Source: Paracoccaceae bacterium (GTDB lineage Bacteria > Pseudomonadota > Alphaproteobacteria > Rhodobacterales > Rhodobacteraceae). From it: a stretch of DNA of 64,000 bases. Positions 34,276 through 42,371 of this stretch are shown here, piece after piece. The stretch spans positions 1 to 64,000 of the forward strand of contig JALHOL010000010.1 in the NCBI GenBank assembly GCA_022843025.1, given 5' to 3'. The translations under genes were made by a program, and so were the position numbers. The notes below the pieces were generated by a model. That model saw only the letters and a list, made by a program, of their open reading frames with translations. It was not told where the DNA came from and did no database searches. The first letter of the stretch is position 1; each line of letters begins with the position of its first letter.

Positions 34276-34839
34276 ATGCCCAAGATCAACGGTAACGAAA
34301 TCAAACCCGGCATGGTGCTGGAACATGACGGTGGCCTCTGGGCGGCGGTCAAGGCGAACCATGTCAAACCCGGCAAGGGCGGTGCCTTCGCGCAGGTGGA
34401 ACTGAAGAACCTGCGTGACGGCCGAAAGCTGAACGAACGCTTTCGGTCGGAAGACAAGGTCGAAGAGGTCAAACTGGAAAACAAGGACCAGCAGTTTCTT
34501 TATGAAACTGATGGCCGCCTCGTGTTCATGGATTCGGAAACCTATGAACAGATCGAACTGGATGCCGAACTGCTGGGCGACCGCCGCCCCTTCCTGCAAG
34601 ACGGCATGACCGCGACCATCCGCTACTATGGCGATGAGGCGCTGGCCGTGACCCTGCCGCAAAAGGTGCGCTGCCGGATCGTGGAAACCGAACCGGTGGT
34701 CAAGGGTCAGACGGCAGCGAACAGCTTCAAGCCCGCGATCCTTGATAACGGCGTGCGGATCATGATCCCGCCCTTCATCGGTCAGGATGAGGAAATCATC
34801 GTTCATACCGAACTGATGGAATATTCCGAACGCGCCTGA
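34276..34839 (+). CDS. efp: Elongation factor P
   Basis: EF-P relieves ribosome stalling at polyproline. The 187-residue protein has the three-domain family layout with the modifiable lysine loop [14 protein letters not shown] near residue 34 and the C-terminal [20 protein letters not shown]. No genes for the lysyl modification are adjacent. Polyproline-containing products, such as BchD, are encoded nearby. Confidence 0.95.
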   Translation: MPKINGNEIKPGMVLEHDGGLWAAVKANHVKPGKGGAFAQVELKNLRDGRKLNERFRSEDKVEEVKLENKDQQFLYETDGRLVFMDSETYEQIELDAELLGDRRPFLQDGMTATIRYYGDEALAVTLPQKVRCRIVETEPVVKGQTAANSFKPAILDNGVRIMIPPFIGQDEEIIVHTELMEYSERA

Positions 34840-34860
34840 ACCGCTGTGGAAGGTGGCAAA

Positions 34861-34884
34861 GCCGGTTCTCGTGACCGGCCTTTT
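34861..34884 (+). terminator. Terminator after efp
   Basis: GCCGGT and ACCGGC pair around TCTCGTG, followed by CTTTTCCTTT; AAA precedes the stem. Confidence 0.75.
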
Positions 34885-34929
34885 CCTTTGGTGCCGCCTT
34901 TGGCATGATCGGCGGGCAAGTGAAGGGGT

Positions 34930-35703
34930 ATGCCTGTGGTGCCGGATATCGACGTCAGCCTGACCACGATCAGCCCCCGCATCGCCCGCCTTGCCCCCGT
35001 GATCCGGTCAATCCTCGCGCAGGACATGCCGCCCGCGCGGGTGTTGATCCACCTCTCGCGCACGCCTTATCTGCTGGATCAGGGCATCACCGACCTGCCC
35101 ACCGATCTGGCCGCACTGGTCGATGGCAGGCGCGTGCAGGTGGTCTGGGTTGAAAACACCGGCCCCTACCGCAAGATCCTGCCTTGGGCGGCGCAACATG
35201 CGGGCACCGATCGCTGGGTCGTCACGGCGGATGACGACACGCTCTATCCCCCCGATTGGCTGGCGCGGCTCGTATCGGCGCGGCAGGCCACAGGCGCCGT
35301 CACGGCCTGGAGCGGGCACGCAATCGTTCGGAAAGGCGCGCGTGTGGCGGGCTATGGCCGCTGGTTCGGCGCGCCCCTGCCGGACGGCCCCGCGCTGCAT
35401 GTGCTGCCCATCGGCAAGGATGGGGTGCTCTATTCCGGGCGCGATTTTCCGGCCGATCTGCTGGATATCGCCACCGCACAAACCATCGCCCCCACGGCAG
35501 ATGACCTCTGGCTGCGCTGGCACATGGCCCGGGCGGGCGTTCTGGCGCAGGTGGTGGGGCAGGGGGAGGCCCTGCCCGAAGTGGCCAAGGGCGGCCCCAG
35601 CCTTTGGCGGGCCTTCAACCGCGAAGGTGGCAATGATGCCGTCGTCGCCGCGCTTGAGGCGCATTTCGCCGAAACCTGCGGCTGGACGATGGCCAAGGCC
35701 TGA
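34930..35703 (+). CDS. Glycosyltransferase-like protein (GT-A fold)
   Basis: The 257-residue protein begins with a beta strand and helix typical of family 2 glycosyltransferases (DVSLTTISPRIARLAPVIRS). It holds an acidic metal/nucleotide-binding motif in WVVTADDDTLYPPDWL near residue 100, and ends with DDLWLRWHMARAG. No membrane segment is seen. Sugar donor and acceptor are unknown, and no polysaccharide locus surrounds it. It nearly abuts ygfZ on the other strand. Confidence 0.65.
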   Translation: MPVVPDIDVSLTTISPRIARLAPVIRSILAQDMPPARVLIHLSRTPYLLDQGITDLPTDLAALVDGRRVQVVWVENTGPYRKILPWAAQHAGTDRWVVTADDDTLYPPDWLARLVSARQATGAVTAWSGHAIVRKGARVAGYGRWFGAPLPDGPALHVLPIGKDGVLYSGRDFPADLLDIATAQTIAPTADDLWLRWHMARAGVLAQVVGQGEALPEVAKGGPSLWRAFNREGGNDAVVAALEAHFAETCGWTMAKA

Positions 35704-35713
35704 AGCGCGTCTC

Positions 35714-36502
35714 TTAACCCGGCTGATCCGCGTCCAGCGTCACCACTGCGTCACCCGCCTGCATCGGCCCCGTCGCCCGGTCTAGCCGCAGATAGGCAAT
35801 CGCGTGGTCCCCTGATCGGGTAAACAGCGTCCCCGCAGGCTTGCCGCCCGCCGTGATCTCATCCCCAAAGCCCGCGCTGCCTGTCACCTGCACCCGGACC
35901 AGCCCCTTGCGAAGCTCTGTCTTGTGCTTCATCCGCGCGGTAACCTCTTGCCCGACATAGCAACCCTTGCGGAAATCCACGCCATGCAGGCGCTCGAACC
36001 CCGATTCAAGGATATAGCTGTCATCGACCACCAGTTCTCGCGTCGCCTCGGGGATCACATGCGCCACACGGATCGCATCCCAGTCGATCACTGATGTCAG
36101 CCCCGGCTCGGCCCGATAGGCCCGCCATCCCAGCGCCGGATGGCGCGGATCGGCCAGCGCATCCGCAGGCATCTCGCCCAGCCCGCGCTGCACATGCAGG
36201 GCGGCGGGGGCCAACTGCACATCGGCGCGCAGGCGATACATGCCCAGCCGCCGCAAGGTGGCATCAGCCAGCACCTCGGGCAGGTCCAGCAGCAAAGCAT
36301 CGCCCCTGCGCACCAGAAAGAAGTCCGCCAGATACTTGCCCTGCGGCGTCAGCAGTGCGGCCCAGACAATCCCCGGCCCCTTGCCAAGCGGCAGCACATC
36401 ATTCGACACCAGCCCCTGCAAGAACGGCAGCGCATCCGCGCCGGTCACCGCCATCACCCGGCGATCTGATGCCGCCTCGCCTGTCGCCATCTTGCCTGTC
36501 AT
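35714..36502 (-). CDS. ygfZ: Folate-binding YgfZ/IbaG-type protein for Fe-S cluster repair
   Basis: YgfZ (IBA57 in mitochondria) is a tetrahydrofolate-dependent protein that helps build or repair certain Fe-S enzymes. The signature KGCYVGQEVTARMKHK, with the essential cysteine, is near residue 180. The N-terminus has the GcvT-like ALPFLQGLVSNDV. The start is chosen at ATG 36502; one at 36490 is possible. Such support suits a cell rich in radical SAM and Fe-S enzymes such as BchE and BchX. Confidence 0.85.
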   Translation of the reverse strand: MTGKMATGEAASDRRVMAVTGADALPFLQGLVSNDVLPLGKGPGIVWAALLTPQGKYLADFFLVRRGDALLLDLPEVLADATLRRLGMYRLRADVQLAPAALHVQRGLGEMPADALADPRHPALGWRAYRAEPGLTSVIDWDAIRVAHVIPEATRELVVDDSYILESGFERLHGVDFRKGCYVGQEVTARMKHKTELRKGLVRVQVTGSAGFGDEITAGGKPAGTLFTRSGDHAIAYLRLDRATGPMQAGDAVVTLDADQPG

Positions 36503-36531
36503 CGCCGCCTCCTGCCGCCCCAAGATAGGCG

Positions 36532-38352
36532 TCAATCCTTGAACTGCAACGCGTGCAGCCCCGCATAGAGCCCGCCGCGCGCGATCAATTCCTCATGCCG
36601 GCCCTGTTCCACCACGCGACCCCGGTCCATGACCACGATCTTGTCCGCCTCGCGCACGGTCGACAGGCGATGCGCGATGACCAGTGTCGTACGCCCCTTG
36701 GCCAGCGTCGCCAAAGCCGCCGCCACCGCCGCCTCGGATTGGGCGTCCAACGCCGATGTCGCCTCATCCAGCAGTAGCACCGGCGCATCGGCGATCAGCG
36801 CGCGCGCAATCGCCACGCGCTGCCGCTGGCCGCCCGACAAGGCCGATCCGCGCGGTCCGGCGGGGCTATCCAACCCGCCCGGCATCGCTGCCACCACATC
36901 CGACAAATGCGCCGCCCGCACCACATCGGACAGGTGATCCGCCGACACACCGTCGCGGCCCATCACGATGTTTTCGCGCAGGGATTCATCAAACAGCGCC
37001 GTATCCTGCGATACGGTGGCAAACAGCGCGCGCTGATCCGGCAGGGTAAAGCCCCGCACATCCTGACCGCCGATGCGGATAACCCCGGCATCGGGTTCCG
37101 CCAGCCCTGTCAGCAAATGAAACACCGTGCTTTTCCCCGCGCCCGACGGGCCGACGATGGCGGTCATCTTGCCCGCCTCGGCGGAAAAGCTTAGCCCGTT
37201 CAGAACCGGCACACCCGGATAGGCGAATTGCACATCCGACAACTCAATCCCCGGCACGCCCTCGGGCAGTGACGCACCCACCGCAGGCCGATCCTCGGAG
37301 GTGTCGGTGTCCAGCAGGCGGAAAATCCGCTCAAGGCTCGCCGCCGCGATCTGCCACGTCCCCGCCAACTCGCCCAACCGGCGGATCGGCTGAAAGGTCA
37401 GCGTCATGGCGGTGAAGAACGACATGAACTCCCCCACCGTCCGCTCTCCCGACGCCACTTCCCGCCCGCCCAGCATCAGCACGGCGAAAAAGCCCACCCC
37501 GGTAACGATGTCGATCATCGCGGGCATGGTCTGCGCCGCGACCACGGCCTTGGTATAGGTGCGGTTCAGCAGCCGCACGATCTGCATGAAACGGCCGGTC
37601 TGATAGACCTCTTGCCGGTTCAGCTTGATCGCGTTCACGCCGTGAAAGATTTCGTCCAGCCGGGTGGATCGCGCCGCCGCCGCATCGCGCATCTGCGCCG
37701 ATTTCCGCCGCAGATAGCGCTGCAAGATCACCGATGGCACGATCAGCAGCGGCGCCCCCACCAGCGCGGCCAGCGTCCAGCGCCAATCGATTGACAGCGC
37801 CACCGCGAACAACCCGATCAGCGCCACGACATCGCGCCCCGCCGCCACGATCACCGTCTGCCAGATGCCCTGCACCGCGCCGGTATCGCCCTGCACCCGG
37901 TCCATCAAGGCGCCGGGCGGGTTGCGTTGAAAGAAACCGCCATCCTGTTTCAGGATATGGCGCAGCATATCCACCTGCATGGCCGATGCGATGCGGATCG
38001 AGATGATCGTCAGCAGCGACCGCGATACCACCGTAGTCACCGCCCGCAACAGGAACAAGCTCAGGATCGCTACGCCGACCCAGATCAGCGACGCCTCGCC
38101 CCCGGCGGCAAAGACGGAGTCGAACAGCGGCTTGATCATCCACGAAAGCAGGCCCAGCGTGCTGCCCTCGATGGACATCACAACAAAGGCCGCCGCCATC
38201 AGCCAGACATGCGGCCGCAGATAACCCGACCACAGCCGCCCGAACAGCGGGCGCGAGGCATAGGCCGCATCCCCATCGCCCGTGCGGTCGATCGGTTGGC
38301 TGACATGCGCCTTGGCGGTTGCAATCTGCGGATCGGGGTGCGGATCGGGCAC
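36532..38352 (-). CDS. ABC exporter, fused permease and ATPase (MsbA-like)
   Basis: A 606-residue half-transporter with about six membrane helices in the first 330 residues. The nucleotide-binding domain has Walker A GPSGAGKSTVFHLL, signature ALSGGQRQRVAIARALI and Walker B APVLLLDEATSALD. The layout is that of lipid/drug exporters (MsbA, LmrA). The start is a GTG. It lies 11 bases downstream of nothing related (ygfZ follows on the same strand), so the substrate is unknown. Confidence 0.85.
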   Translation of the reverse strand: MPDPHPDPQIATAKAHVSQPIDRTGDGDAAYASRPLFGRLWSGYLRPHVWLMAAAFVVMSIEGSTLGLLSWMIKPLFDSVFAAGGEASLIWVGVAILSLFLLRAVTTVVSRSLLTIISIRIASAMQVDMLRHILKQDGGFFQRNPPGALMDRVQGDTGAVQGIWQTVIVAAGRDVVALIGLFAVALSIDWRWTLAALVGAPLLIVPSVILQRYLRRKSAQMRDAAAARSTRLDEIFHGVNAIKLNRQEVYQTGRFMQIVRLLNRTYTKAVVAAQTMPAMIDIVTGVGFFAVLMLGGREVASGERTVGEFMSFFTAMTLTFQPIRRLGELAGTWQIAAASLERIFRLLDTDTSEDRPAVGASLPEGVPGIELSDVQFAYPGVPVLNGLSFSAEAGKMTAIVGPSGAGKSTVFHLLTGLAEPDAGVIRIGGQDVRGFTLPDQRALFATVSQDTALFDESLRENIVMGRDGVSADHLSDVVRAAHLSDVVAAMPGGLDSPAGPRGSALSGGQRQRVAIARALIADAPVLLLDEATSALDAQSEAAVAAALATLAKGRTTLVIAHRLSTVREADKIVVMDRGRVVEQGRHEELIARGGLYAGLHALQFKD

Positions 38353-38516
38353 GGGGCAGGGCGGCCTTTGCTTGGCGGGCCCCGCAGCAGGGCCAGTTAC
38401 ACCTGTTGACTAGCGCGATTGCGCCTCATGGGCAAGCGACCCGCCCGCCCGGTCGTCTGGTTGACCTTGCCGTCGGGCAGGCATAGCCATTGGGGCGAAC
38501 CCCAGCGGAGATGACG

Positions 38517-39725
38517 ATGACGCTTGCCAATGGCCGCCCCTACCTTGCCATCCCCGGCCCGTCGGTCATGCCCGACAGGGTCCTGTCGGCCATGCACCGG
38601 GCCGCGCCGAACATCTATGACGGCGCGCTTCCTGCAATGGTGGAAACGCTCTGGCCCGATCTGCGCCGGGTGGCGGGCACGACGCAGAATGTGGCGCTTT
38701 ACATCGCCAATGGGCATGGCGTCTGGGAAGCGGCCAACATGAACCTGTTTTCACGCGGGGACCGCGCGCTGGTTCTGGCTACTGGGCGTTTCGGCCTGTC
38801 CTGGGCTGAAAGCGTGCGCGCGCTGGGGGTTGAGGTGGAGGTGCTGGATTTCGGCCGGTCCACCCCCGTCGATTTCGCGCGGGTCGAGGCGGCGCTGCGC
38901 GCCGACAAGGCCCATACCTACAAGGCCGTGCTGACCACCCATGTCGATACGGCCAGCACGATCCGCACCGATGTGCCCGCCCTGCGCGCGGTGATGGATG
39001 CCGTGGGTCATCCCGCGCTTCTGGCGGTGGATTGCATCGCCTCGCTTGGGTGTGACGAATTTCACATGGATGCCTGGGGCGTCGATGTGATGGTGGCCGC
39101 CAGCCAGAAGGGGCTGATGGTGCCGCCCGGCGTGGGCTTTGTCTGGTTCTCGGAAAAAGCGCGCGAACGGTGCCGCACCTCGGACCTGCGCACCCCGTAC
39201 TGGGATTGGACGCCGCGCGCGGATGGCACCGAATTCTGGCAATACTGGAACGGCACCGCGCCCACCCATCACCTGTTCGGCCTGCGCGAAAGCCTGACCA
39301 TGCTGCTGGATGAGGAGGGTCTTCCCGCCGTCTGGGCCCGGCATGAGGTGCTGGCACAGGCCGTCTGGGCAGCTTTCGACTGCTGGTCTTCCGGTAACCC
39401 CGACATCGCGCTGAATGTCGCTGATCCCGCCCATCGCGGCAGGTCGGTGACGGCGGCGCGCTTTGGCGCGCCCCACGCGACCCGCTTGCGCGATTGGACC
39501 GAACACAAGGCAGGGGTCACGCTGGGCATCGGCCTTGGCATGGCCCCGCCCGGCGATCCGGCCTATCACGGCTTTCTGCGCGTGGCGCATATGGGGCATG
39601 TGAATGCCCATATGACGCTGGGCGCGCTGGCGGTGATGGAGGCGGGGATGGTCGCGCTATCCATCCCCTTTGGCGCGGGCGGCCTTGCCGCCGCCGCTGT
39701 CATAGTCGGGCGAGGGGCTGAATAG
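38517..39725 (+). CDS. Class V aminotransferase (alanine/serine-glyoxylate type)
   Basis: A PLP-dependent fold-type I enzyme of 402 residues. It starts YLAIPGPSVMPDRVLSAM as in serine-glyoxylate and alanine-glyoxylate aminotransferases, and has the PLP lysine in VMVAASQKGLMVPPGVG and the aspartate in LLAVDCIASLGCDEFHMD. GGAG lies 6 bases before ATG 38517 (the ATG at 38511 touches it). Amino donor is not decidable here. Confidence 0.82.
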   Translation: MTLANGRPYLAIPGPSVMPDRVLSAMHRAAPNIYDGALPAMVETLWPDLRRVAGTTQNVALYIANGHGVWEAANMNLFSRGDRALVLATGRFGLSWAESVRALGVEVEVLDFGRSTPVDFARVEAALRADKAHTYKAVLTTHVDTASTIRTDVPALRAVMDAVGHPALLAVDCIASLGCDEFHMDAWGVDVMVAASQKGLMVPPGVGFVWFSEKARERCRTSDLRTPYWDWTPRADGTEFWQYWNGTAPTHHLFGLRESLTMLLDEEGLPAVWARHEVLAQAVWAAFDCWSSGNPDIALNVADPAHRGRSVTAARFGAPHATRLRDWTEHKAGVTLGIGLGMAPPGDPAYHGFLRVAHMGHVNAHMTLGALAVMEAGMVALSIPFGAGGLAAAAVIVGRGAE

Positions 39726-39811
39726 GCTCGTAGAGGCAAGGCTGTTTGCACTTTGAGAAACATTGCGACGGCGAGTACGATGCTTTTCATTTTGCCATCA
39801 AGGGGGTCAAT

Positions 39812-40267
39812 ATGACGCCAGAACAGCTTCAATACCACCTCGCCGAATACACATCCTTGAAGGATGAGTTGGCCCAAACTTTCCAAGACGCGTATCAGGT
39901 GGTGTTGATATCAATCACTGCCAATGCAGCCATCATCAGTTTCCTGACTACTGCGACTCTTGGTGATGCGTTTTATAGCATTCTGCATCTTTCCCAGTTT
40001 CTGCCCTTGTTTCTATCTCTGGTCGGCCTCTTTCTATTTGAAATGAGGCGGAGGTCAGTGAAGAAGATTACTAAGTATCTGTATTTAATTGAAGAAAAGC
40101 TTGCGGAGCCATCTTTGGGCTGGGAAAGGTACTACGCTGCCGATATTGATCAGCGTCCGTTTTTTGTAAGAACGCCGTTTGTGCTCCGATCTGCGATGTG
40201 GCTCCAAGTTGGCTACACTGCAGCTTTCCCTTTTATCGCAAGTCTGGATGCCAGTGTCGTGGGCTGA
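39812..40267 (+). CDS. Small membrane protein of low GC content, probably transferred
   Basis: The 151-residue protein has an N-terminal charged helix, two membrane helices (around VVLISITANAAIISFL and FLPLFLSLVGLFLF), a basic turn RRRSVKK, then ITKYLYLIEEKLAEPSLGWERYY and a third hydrophobic stretch. I counted 107 G+C in 240 bases (39901-40140), about 45%, against about 70% in a sample of its upstream neighbour. It uses TTA and AGA codons, rare here. GGGGG lies 6 bases before the ATG. The 2TM-plus-cytosolic-helix layout recalls small effectors of the SLATT kind, but no partner gene is beside it. Function unknown. Confidence 0.6.
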   Translation: MTPEQLQYHLAEYTSLKDELAQTFQDAYQVVLISITANAAIISFLTTATLGDAFYSILHLSQFLPLFLSLVGLFLFEMRRRSVKKITKYLYLIEEKLAEPSLGWERYYAADIDQRPFFVRTPFVLRSAMWLQVGYTAAFPFIASLDASVVG

Positions 40268-40281
40268 TGAAATGTTGACGA

Positions 40282-40653
40282 TTAACCGCCGTACTTGGCC
40301 AGCCAGTCGGTCATCCAGGCGATCTCGCTTTCCTGCGCGGCGATGATTTCTTCGGCGAGCTTCTTCACCTCGGCATCCTTGCCATGTTCCAGCACGACCC
40401 GGGCCATGTCGATGGCGCCCTGATGATGGGCGATCATGCCGCGGATGAAATCCACATCGGCATCGCCGGAAAAGGGGATGTCCATCCCGGCATGCATCTT
40501 CGCGTTGGCCTCCATATAGGCCATCGTGGCCGCGGATTCGCTGCCCGACATGGCATGTCCGGCATGGGCATCATGTCCCGCCTCTTGCGCCATGGCGGTC
40601 AGGGGCAGGGCCAGCATCAGGGCAAGGCTGGCGGCAAAGGGGGGGTGTTTCAT
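40282..40653 (-). CDS. Secreted DUF305 protein, probably copper-related
   Basis: A 123-residue protein with a signal peptide ending near LTAMAQEAG. The mature part begins with a His/Met-rich segment (HDAHAGHAMSG) followed by the DUF305 core FIRGMIAHHQGAIDMARVVL. The His and Met pattern suits metal binding in the periplasm; DUF305 proteins such as CopM bind copper. GGAG lies 6 bases before the ATG. A CueR-type box about 50 bases upstream supports copper control. Confidence 0.8.
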   Translation of the reverse strand: MKHPPFAASLALMLALPLTAMAQEAGHDAHAGHAMSGSESAATMAYMEANAKMHAGMDIPFSGDADVDFIRGMIAHHQGAIDMARVVLEHGKDAEVKKLAEEIIAAQESEIAWMTDWLAKYGG

Positions 40654-40695
40654 AGGATTCTCCGTTCCGGACAGGCTGTTTGATTGCACTGTCCA

Positions 40696-40716
40696 ACCTT
40701 CCGGCTGCCGGAAGGC
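40696..40716 (-). promoter_or_regulatory. CueR-like (MerR family) operator before the DUF305 gene
   Basis: ACCTTCC-N7-GGAAGGC closely matches the CueR/copA box ACCTTCC-N7-GGAAGGT. On the gene's strand TTGCCT (40718-40713) and GACAGT (40693-40688) frame it with the 19-base spacing typical of MerR-activated promoters. No cueR gene is in the window. Confidence 0.65.
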
Positions 40717-40884
40717 AAGTCACGGTCGCGCGAGTTGCTGGATGGATCATTTACAGGCAGACAGGCCCGGCTCTGCCCGAACGGCACCCAAAGCCTGCAC
40801 CTCTGCACAGCGATTGCGTGCTTATCCCCTTTGCTTGTGCAGCAAGGCCGCCTATCCTTAAGGTAACCAAGGAATGACGGACCC

Positions 40885-41694
40885 ATGACACGCGCCCCAA
40901 CATGCGCCCCTCGCCGACCGGTGGTCGGGATCATCGGCAACATGAACCTGATCAATCAGGAATACCCGGTCCATGCCGGCGGCACGATGAATTCCGAAGC
41001 TGTGGCCGGTGTCGCCGGATGCCTGCCGCTCATCATCCCGTCTGACCCGCGCTTCGTGACGGTCGATGAACTTCTGGATCTGTGCGATGGCTTTCTGCTG
41101 ACCGGGGGCCGCCCCAATGTCCACCCCAGCGAATATGGCGAAGATGAAACCCCTGCCCATGGCTGCTTTGACCGCTGCCGTGATGCCATCGTGCTGCCCC
41201 TGATCCGCGCCTGCGTCGAACGTGGCCAGCCCTTCCTTGGCATCTGCCGCGGGTTTCAAGAGGTCAACGTCGCCATGGGTGGCACACTTTACCCAGAGAT
41301 TCGCGATCTTCCCGGGCGGATGAACCATCGGATGCCCCCCGATGGCACGATCGAAGAGAAGTTCGCCCTGCGCCATCCCGTCCGCTTTGCCAAGGGAGGC
41401 GTGTTCCATCGCCTGATGGGCGCGGATGAGGTGATGACCAACACCCTGCACGGTCAGGGCATCGCACGCCCCGGCCCGCGCATCGTGATTGATGGCGAAG
41501 CCCCCGATGGCACGCCCGAGGCGATCTATGTCAAGGACGCGCCGGGATTCACTCTTTCGGTGCAATGGCACCCGGAATGGAACGCGGCGGGTGATCCCGT
41601 CTCGCGCCCGCTGTTCACGGCCTTTGGCGATGCCGTGGCCGGTTTTGCCGCCGCCCGTCGTGGCGCCCCGGTCGCCGTGGCCCGCCGGGCCTGA
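40885..41694 (+). CDS. Gamma-glutamyl-gamma-aminobutyrate hydrolase family (class I GATase-like)
   Basis: The 269-residue protein has the class I glutamine amidotransferase layout. The nucleophile cysteine is in FLGICRGFQEVNVAMGG near residue 120, and the catalytic His-Glu is in SVQWHPEWNA. PuuD-type enzymes release GABA from gamma-glutamyl-GABA in putrescine breakdown. No other puu genes are here, so the true substrate is open. Confidence 0.82.
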   Translation: MTRAPTCAPRRPVVGIIGNMNLINQEYPVHAGGTMNSEAVAGVAGCLPLIIPSDPRFVTVDELLDLCDGFLLTGGRPNVHPSEYGEDETPAHGCFDRCRDAIVLPLIRACVERGQPFLGICRGFQEVNVAMGGTLYPEIRDLPGRMNHRMPPDGTIEEKFALRHPVRFAKGGVFHRLMGADEVMTNTLHGQGIARPGPRIVIDGEAPDGTPEAIYVKDAPGFTLSVQWHPEWNAAGDPVSRPLFTAFGDAVAGFAAARRGAPVAVARRA

Positions 41695-41699
41695 TCGGC

Positions 41700-42326
41700 C
41701 TAACCCGCGCTCAACCCGTCAAACACCGCATCCAGCACAGCATGGGCCGCGCGCAACCGTGCCGGATCGGGGCGATCCCCATCCGCCAGCCACAGCACCT
41801 GCGCCATCACCGCTCCGTTGAGCATATGGGCCACCGATTCAGGGTTCAGGGTCGAAATCCTGCCCGCCGCGATCAGGCGATCCAGATCCTCGACAATCGT
41901 CGCAAAGCCCGACGCCATCAAAATCTCCATCGCCCGTGCCCCCATCACAGCTGGCGCATCGCGCAGCAGGATGCGCGCCCGATCCGGGCGCAGCGCAAGG
42001 TCAAGATAGGCATGATAGCAGGCGCGCAAGGCACGCCACGGGTCAGGCTCGGCATCATAGATCAGGTCCAGTTCAAGCCCGATCTCCGCGTCCACCGCGC
42101 GAAAGACAGCCTCGAACAGCCCGGATTTGTTGGTGAAATGGTGATGCAGCGCGCCGCGCGTCACCCCCGCCTCGGCCGCCAGCGCATCCAGCGACACCTG
42201 CGCAAACCCCTGTTCGGCAAAGGCACGCCTTGCGGTGGCGATCAGCCGCGCGGCGGTCAGTTCCGCCGCTTCGGCGCGTGGGATGGGGCGCGGTTGGGGA
42301 CTGACAGTCTGCGATCCGGTTGACAT
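41700..42326 (-). CDS. TetR family repressor
   Basis: A 208-residue TetR regulator with an N-terminal helix-turn-helix (FAQVSLDALAAEAGVTRGALHHHFTNK) and a variable ligand domain. It is divergent from a MATE exporter with 41 bases between the start codons. Inverted repeats over both start codons suggest it represses itself and the exporter until a ligand, perhaps a substrate of the pump, binds. Confidence 0.85.
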   Translation of the reverse strand: MSTGSQTVSPQPRPIPRAEAAELTAARLIATARRAFAEQGFAQVSLDALAAEAGVTRGALHHHFTNKSGLFEAVFRAVDAEIGLELDLIYDAEPDPWRALRACYHAYLDLALRPDRARILLRDAPAVMGARAMEILMASGFATIVEDLDRLIAAGRISTLNPESVAHMLNGAVMAQVLWLADGDRPDPARLRAAHAVLDAVFDGLSAG

Positions 42327-42339
42327 ACGACCAGTATCC
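42323..42339. promoter_or_regulatory. Weaker TetR operator over the tetR start codon
   Basis: ACATACG-ACC-AGTATCC repeats the left half of the main operator exactly and four of seven bases of the right half. It starts 32 bases from the main site, about three helical turns, and contains the regulator's own start codon. Confidence 0.45.
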
Positions 42340-42354
42340 GAGTTAAGGACTTCC

Positions 42355-42371
42355 ACATACGAACCGTATGT
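42355..42371. promoter_or_regulatory. TetR operator over the MATE start codon
   Basis: ACATACG-AAC-CGTATGT is a perfect 7-3-7 inverted repeat in the intergenic region. The MATE ATG lies in its right half, so binding would block transcription initiation or early elongation. Confidence 0.65.

Noticed and set aside
39812-40267. Two-gene defence island around the low-GC membrane gene
   Set aside because: Both neighbours (a class V aminotransferase and a DUF305 gene) have normal composition and ordinary functions, so no partner can be named.
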